DNA from: an uncultured Prevotellaceae bacterium
GTDB lineage: Bacteria > Bacteroidota > Bacteroidia > Bacteroidales > Bacteroidaceae
Direction: 5' to 3'
Assembly: GCA_902784615.1 (NCBI GenBank)
Contig: CACZVN010000007.1
Span: 62,001 to 126,000, forward strand
Length of the DNA stretch: 64,000 bases
The notes under the pieces were generated by a model. That model did not search any database, was not told where the DNA came from, and was given only the letters and a program-made list of their open reading frames with translations. A program made the translations under genes and the position numbers. Positions 59,787 to 64,000 of this stretch are shown here, one piece after another; position 1 is the stretch's first letter; the number at the start of each line of letters is the position of its first letter.

Positions 59787-61235
59787 ATGGAAAACAAATT
59801 GCTTGAAAATGCCCCATTAGTGAAAGTTGTCGTCAGTCTGATGGCAGGGATTATTGTTGGCGACATGTTGCCCATGATGCCGCTATTGCCAGTGTTTTTA
59901 TGTGTTTTGGTAGTGACTTTGCTGATGTGGCGCTACGAAAACCTGCAATCAGTGGCACTTTCTGGTTGTATCTTGGTGTTGGGCGCCTATCTGATGCAGC
60001 GACAGAAAGAGGCATTAAGGGTGGCGTGGCCTGAGGGCGAGGTGTGCTACGAGGCGGTGGTGTTGAGCGAACCCGTGGAAAAACCCAAGACGATGGCGGT
60101 GGATATCCTGCTGACGGGCAATCATCGGAAACTGAAGTGCTACCTCTATAAGGACGAGCGGAGTAGGGGATTGTGTATTGGTGACGGATTGCGTATTCAG
60201 TCGCAGATCAGGGAAAACAGTGATTGGCGACAAGGGACGTTCGACTATCGGCGATACTTGGAGGTTCATGGTTTTACGGGCTCGACTTTCGTATCAAGCT
60301 GGAAATGGCGGAAGGCGGAAATCTCCCTGAAAAGTCTCTCTCGATTAGAGCGCACGAGGCTATACTTTCTGAAACAGCGCAGCCAATTGCTTGAACGGTT
60401 TGCCCAGCATGGCCTCGATGGAGAACAATATGCCGTGTTGGCAGCCATGGCCTTGGGCGATAAGTCTGCCTTGACGCAAGAATTAAAGGACGTATATGCT
60501 GTGACGGGAGCCTCGCACGTGTTGGCGTTGAGCGGTCTGCATCTGGGCATCATCTATTCGCTGCTCTCGCTGATGATTGTAAGCAGGCGGTGGCGGATGG
60601 TTTCGCAGATGCTTATCATCCTCGCCATCTGGGCCTTCGTGTTTCTCGTGGGGATGTCTGTCAGTGTGGTGCGCTCGGCCGTGATGCTGACCACTTATGC
60701 CTTGCTTACACTGGGACGTCGTGAGAAAATGTCGCTGAACACACTGGCCTTTGCGGCTATGATTCTTCTGATGCTGAATCCGCTGTCATTGTTCGACGTG
60801 GGTTTTCAGATGTCGTTTGCAGCAGTGGCATCCATCCTGCTGTGGGTGCCGCTGTTCGAAAGACGGCTGTGGTCGTTGGTGGCCGTCTCTTGTGCGGCTC
60901 AGATAGGTGTCGCCCCGTTGACTGCTTACTATTTTGGAAGATTCTCTACTTATTTCCTCCTCACAAACTTCATCGTCATACCAGCTGCCACTGTGATTCT
61001 CTGGCTCTCCATTGTAGTAATTGTCTTTCCCTCCCTCGCGTACCTATTAATATATGTAGTATCTTGGCTTAATGCATCTCTTACAGCCATCGCCGCCATT
61101 CCTGGTGCTAGCATCAGCCTGCACCCAACCATGCTTCAGACGGCGATGGCCTATGTCATCGTATTCGCCGTCTATCTGCTTATGGAAAAAGTAGTACGAG
61201 CAGGGGGATCGTCACCATCGAGAAGAGGGTGGTGA
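59787..61235 (+). CDS. comEC: ComEC/Rec2 family DNA-uptake channel protein
   Basis: 482 residues. The N-terminal half has membrane spans and a soluble DUF4131-like domain; from about residue 215 the competence domain follows (AMALGDKSALTQELKDVYAVTGASHVLALSGLHLGIIYSLL, a strong family signature) with many membrane spans. Start at ATG 59787 after the promoter, because upstream codons to 59625 are not protein-like. It has no C-terminal metallo-beta-lactamase domain, as in other short ComEC forms. Its last 56 bp overlap the convergent AEC transporter gene, so the final residues (AGGSSPSRRGW) may be a read-through tail. Confidence 0.88.
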   Translation: MENKLLENAPLVKVVVSLMAGIIVGDMLPMMPLLPVFLCVLVVTLLMWRYENLQSVALSGCILVLGAYLMQRQKEALRVAWPEGEVCYEAVVLSEPVEKPKTMAVDILLTGNHRKLKCYLYKDERSRGLCIGDGLRIQSQIRENSDWRQGTFDYRRYLEVHGFTGSTFVSSWKWRKAEISLKSLSRLERTRLYFLKQRSQLLERFAQHGLDGEQYAVLAAMALGDKSALTQELKDVYAVTGASHVLALSGLHLGIIYSLLSLMIVSRRWRMVSQMLIILAIWAFVFLVGMSVSVVRSAVMLTTYALLTLGRREKMSLNTLAFAAMILLMLNPLSLFDVGFQMSFAAVASILLWVPLFERRLWSLVAVSCAAQIGVAPLTAYYFGRFSTYFLLTNFIVIPAATVILWLSIVVIVFPSLAYLLIYVVSWLNASLTAIAAIPGASISLHPTMLQTAMAYVIVFAVYLLMEKVVRAGGSSPSRRGW

Positions 61236-62091
61236 TGAAGGTGACTTCCGTCATCAGCGTGGCGTCCTTGCCGTGGCGCAGACAGAGGATGGTGCCATAG
61301 GTGGCGACGGGCATGGCGATGACGACGGTGTTGATATGGTTCACCATCTCGGAAAAGCCGATGGCCCTGAAAAGGAAGAACAATGCCAAGGGCACGACTA
61401 CCAGGCGCATGACGGTGGCGATATAGACGGTGCGGTTGCCAAGCAGTCTGCGTGGGGAGAGCTGCGACATCGACGAGCCGATGATGAGCAGGGCGGCTGG
61501 TACGGTGATATTGCCTAACATCGTTAGTGGCTGACTGATCACCTCAGGGATATTGTCGATACGGAGTGCCACGATCGCCATCGTCAGGTAGGCCGCCAGC
61601 ATCGGGGTGGAGTAGAGCACCTTCTTCTGGAAGTGCGCGCCCTCCACCTCATTCTTCCCTGTTATGAGCATGGAGCCGACGGTGAAGACGGCGAAGGTGT
61701 TGATGACGTTCAGCACGGCAGCGTAGAACACGGCCTGATGACCGAAGAGCGAGGCCACGACGGGATAACCCATGAAACCCACGTTGCCAAACATGATGGC
61801 GAAGCCCACGGTGCCCTCCTCCTCTTGCCTCCGTGTCAGGTAGCGGGGCAGCCAGAAGGCTACTCCCGTCAGCAGGACGTAAGTGATGACGCTGATGCCT
61901 AATAACGGCAGGATATACTGACGGTCGGGCAGTTCGCCGTTCATCGCCGAGGAGAGGATCAGCGCAGGACAGGTGATGTTGATGACCAACCTCGACAACT
62001 GTCTGTCGAAGTCGCCACCTAAATAACCAAGTTTGCCCGCCACGTAGCCTACTACGAGGAGGGCAAACAGTGTCATCATCACTACTATCAT
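61180..62091 (-). CDS. AEC (auxin efflux carrier) family transporter
   Basis: 303 residues, about ten membrane spans in two similar halves, with FGNVGFMGYPVV and the C-terminal MPVATYGTILCLRHGKD typical of bacterial AEC members, which move carboxylates such as malate or malonate. The start follows rseP's stop by 3 bp (62095), so it is transcribed with rseP. Substrate unknown. Confidence 0.88.
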   Translation of the reverse strand: MIVVMMTLFALLVVGYVAGKLGYLGGDFDRQLSRLVINITCPALILSSAMNGELPDRQYILPLLGISVITYVLLTGVAFWLPRYLTRRQEEEGTVGFAIMFGNVGFMGYPVVASLFGHQAVFYAAVLNVINTFAVFTVGSMLITGKNEVEGAHFQKKVLYSTPMLAAYLTMAIVALRIDNIPEVISQPLTMLGNITVPAALLIIGSSMSQLSPRRLLGNRTVYIATVMRLVVVPLALFFLFRAIGFSEMVNHINTVVIAMPVATYGTILCLRHGKDATLMTEVTFITTLFSMVTIPLLVLLFP

Positions 62092-62094
62092 AGC

Positions 62095-63480
62095 TTACAT
62101 GTAGCCAAGCCAGCGCAGGATATCGTTGAGATTCGCAAACACCATCAGCAGGATCAGGATGCCAAAGCCGACGTACTCGGCACGGATCATGAAGGTCTCT
62201 GAGGGCTTGCGGCGCGTGATCATCTCATAGAGCAGGAACAGCACATGACCACCGTCGAGGGCGGGGATGGGCAGGATGTTCATGAAGGCAAGGATGATCG
62301 ACAGGAAGGCCGTCATCTTCCAGAACATGTACCAGTCCCACATCGGGGGGAACAGGCTGCCGATGGCTCCGAAACCGCCTAACGACTTCGCACCGTCGGC
62401 CGTGAACACGTATTTCATGTCACCCACATAACCAGCCAGCACGTTCCAGCCGTACTTGATGCCAGCGGGGAAACTCTCGAAGAAGCCGTACTCCTTGGTG
62501 ACGGGCTCGTAGATGCCAGCCACGGTCTTCACGAAGAAGCCCAGTTTCAGTTCTGGGGTGAGGGTAACACTGACGGTGTCGTTCGTCTCGCCACGCTGAT
62601 AGACGATGGTGGCCGTGCGGATCTTCAGACTGTCGGCAGGCGTCTGGGCGGCTGTCATCATATCCTCGAGAATACCCAGTTGGTCAACGAACTCGTTGTA
62701 ACTATCGACGGGCTTATCGTTGATGGCGACGATCTTATCGCCCTGTTGCAGACCGATGCCAGCGGCAGGGGAGTCGGCCATCACACTATCCACCTCAGCA
62801 GGGATCAGCGGACGTACGAACGAGGGTTCTGCCTTGAGCATGCCCAACAGGTTCAGGTCGCCAGGCAGCGTGAGACTCATCTGCTTGCCGTCGCGGATCA
62901 GATCGACGCGCGTGGCCTCGGAGAGGTCGCGATAGAGGTCGGCTGAGAACTCCTTGAACTCGCCTTTCTCCGTGCCAATGAGGATATCACCATCCTGGAA
63001 ACCAAGGGCCTTGGCCTCGGTATTAAACTTCATACCATAGGTCATGTTCTTCACGGGGACGTAGGTGTCGCCCCAGTGGAACAGGATCATCGAGTAGATG
63101 AACAGGGCCAACAGGAAGTTGACGAGCACACCACCGATCATGATCAGCAGACGCTGCCAGGCGGGTTTCGCGCGGAACTCCCACGGCTGTTCGGGCTGTT
63201 TCATCTGTTCGGTATCGAAACTCTCGTCGATCATACCGGCTATCTTACAGTAGCCGCCAAGGGGGAGCCAACCCATGCCATACTGCGTATCGCTGTTCTT
63301 CGGCTTCCATTTGAAGATACTGCCATCCCATTTCCAGATGCTGGGGTCGAAGAAAAGATAGAACTTATCGACCTTGACACCAAAGAGTTTGGCGAAGAAG
63401 AAGTGGCCGCCCTCATGGAGCAGCACCAGTAGTCCTATTGCGAGCATGAACTGCAACAGACGAATCAGAAAAATATCCAT
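62095..63480 (-). CDS. rseP: Site-2 intramembrane zinc metalloprotease
   Basis: RseP cleaves membrane-bound anti-sigma factors and signal-peptide remnants. 461 residues: zinc motif HEGGH near the N-terminus (LLVLLHEGGHFFFAKLFGV), a periplasmic PDZ region (DSPAAGIGLQQGDKIVAINDKP), and the third ligand motif PALDGGHVLF near the C-terminus. It lies 24 bp downstream of dxr, a gene order often seen in bacteria. Confidence 0.95.
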   Translation of the reverse strand: MDIFLIRLLQFMLAIGLLVLLHEGGHFFFAKLFGVKVDKFYLFFDPSIWKWDGSIFKWKPKNSDTQYGMGWLPLGGYCKIAGMIDESFDTEQMKQPEQPWEFRAKPAWQRLLIMIGGVLVNFLLALFIYSMILFHWGDTYVPVKNMTYGMKFNTEAKALGFQDGDILIGTEKGEFKEFSADLYRDLSEATRVDLIRDGKQMSLTLPGDLNLLGMLKAEPSFVRPLIPAEVDSVMADSPAAGIGLQQGDKIVAINDKPVDSYNEFVDQLGILEDMMTAAQTPADSLKIRTATIVYQRGETNDTVSVTLTPELKLGFFVKTVAGIYEPVTKEYGFFESFPAGIKYGWNVLAGYVGDMKYVFTADGAKSLGGFGAIGSLFPPMWDWYMFWKMTAFLSIILAFMNILPIPALDGGHVLFLLYEMITRRKPSETFMIRAEYVGFGILILLMVFANLNDILRWLGYM

Positions 63481-63504
63481 AATCTTTTTACCTTATTTAC
63501 TAGT

Positions 63505-64000
63505 TTATTTATTCATCAGTTCCGTGGCGATACGACGGGCCTCGGCATCCGTGGCGATGTAGGTGTCGTAACTCGGATTCTTGTCGAAGGTGGCGCGTTG
63601 CATGGTCTCCGCGATGATGTCGCCCATCTCGAGGAAACCGCACTTGTCCTCGAGGAATCCACGGTTCACGATCTCGTTGGCGGCATTCACGATACATGGC
63701 ATGTTTCCACCCTTGTCTAATGCCTCATAAGCCATTGCCAAGCAGCGGAACTTCTTCAGGTCGGGCTCGAAGAACTCCAGATGCTGAGCCTTGAAGAGAT
63801 CCAGACGCTCACCGCTCAGATGCAGACGCTGGGGGAACGAGAAGGCATACTGGATGGGCAGGCGCATATCGGGCACACCGAGTTGAGCCTTCACGCTACC
63901 GTCCTGGAACTGTACGGCACTGTGCACGATCGACTGCGGATGGACGAGCACCTGAATCTGCTTGGCATCGACACCAAAGAGCCACTTGGCCTCGATCACC
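63505..64000 (-). CDS. dxr: 1-deoxy-D-xylulose 5-phosphate reductoisomerase, C-terminal part
   Basis: Second enzyme of the non-mevalonate isoprenoid pathway. The visible 164 codons begin IEAKWLFG and contain HPQSIVHSAVQFQDGSVKAQLG and MRLPIQYAFSFP, unmistakable for DXR, then the C-terminal helical domain (CIVNAANEIVNRGFL). The N-terminal NADPH domain lies beyond the window edge. It is upstream of rseP on the same strand. Confidence 0.95.
   Translation of the reverse strand, partial: VIEAKWLFGVDAKQIQVLVHPQSIVHSAVQFQDGSVKAQLGVPDMRLPIQYAFSFPQRLHLSGERLDLFKAQHLEFFEPDLKKFRCLAMAYEALDKGGNMPCIVNAANEIVNRGFLEDKCGFLEMGDIIAETMQRATFDKNPSYDTYIATDAEARRIATELMNK

Overview
The window looks like a chromosome segment of a Bacteroidales bacterium, most likely Prevotellaceae. 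Evidence in the sequence: a SusC/SusD pair; many copies of the Bacteroidetes -7 promoter box TAnnTTTG, several with TTTG 19-20 bp upstream; weak Shine-Dalgarno sites; and family-typical genes (DUF4294 and DUF4292 proteins, tandem FKBP isomerases, type II glutaminyl cyclotransferase, BspA-like C-terminal tails). No rRNA or tRNA gene was recognised. The species cannot be named from this alone.

Layout. 1-4.6 kb: end of a short-chain dehydrogenase, then a minus-strand SusD/SusC nutrient uptake pair. 4.7-9.3 kb: U32 tRNA hydroxylase-like protein, SufE, and the anaerobic ribonucleotide reductase pair nrdD-nrdG. 9.35-10.4 kb: a repeat island ending in a 5'-truncated dinD. 10.5-20.4 kb: housekeeping genes (secreted histidine phosphatase, rpoN, PAP2-like protein, purE, ispG, sirtuin, three FKBP isomerases with different cell locations, an Lrp/AsnC regulator). 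20.4-23.3 kb: a C26-M19 peptidase fusion and a glutaminyl cyclotransferase. 23.3-26.1 kb: a complete IS1595-type transposon with 25-bp inverted ends and an 8-bp target duplication, carrying a frameshifted transposase and two AT-rich passenger genes of unknown function. 26.3-30.5 kb: two tandem modules, each a repeat-rich secreted protein followed by a tiny protein sharing the motif KPSMKVYPL. 30.6-34.3 kb: a Fic protein, a DUF4294 protein and an HhH/beta-barrel protein. 34.3-50.6 kb: a glycan/lipid cluster (glycosyltransferases, GtrA, deacetylase, two aminotransferases, LicD, acyltransferase, two LTA synthase-like transferases, MsbA-like exporter, then miaB). 50.6-58.7 kb: dgt, dut, an outer-envelope operon (TPR, DUF4292, EnvC-like), an M20 deacylase and a TerC protein. 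58.8-59.7 kb: a second repeat island. 59.8-64 kb: comEC, an AEC transporter, rseP and the 3' part of dxr.

The most unusual theme is repeats. A family of palindromes (cores such as GGGGTCAGGCCCC and GGGGACAGACCCC) sits at gene ends between 22 and 31.5 kb, and related hairpins have been absorbed in frame into at least three genes: two glycosyltransferases and the N-terminus of the glutaminyl cyclotransferase. Two separate arrays of 6-bp cores (AGTGCC/AGTGGC) at exact 21-bp spacing follow nrdG and a small broken gene near 59.6 kb. Several genes have the -7 box only 4-10 bp before the start codon, predicting leaderless or nearly leaderless mRNAs.
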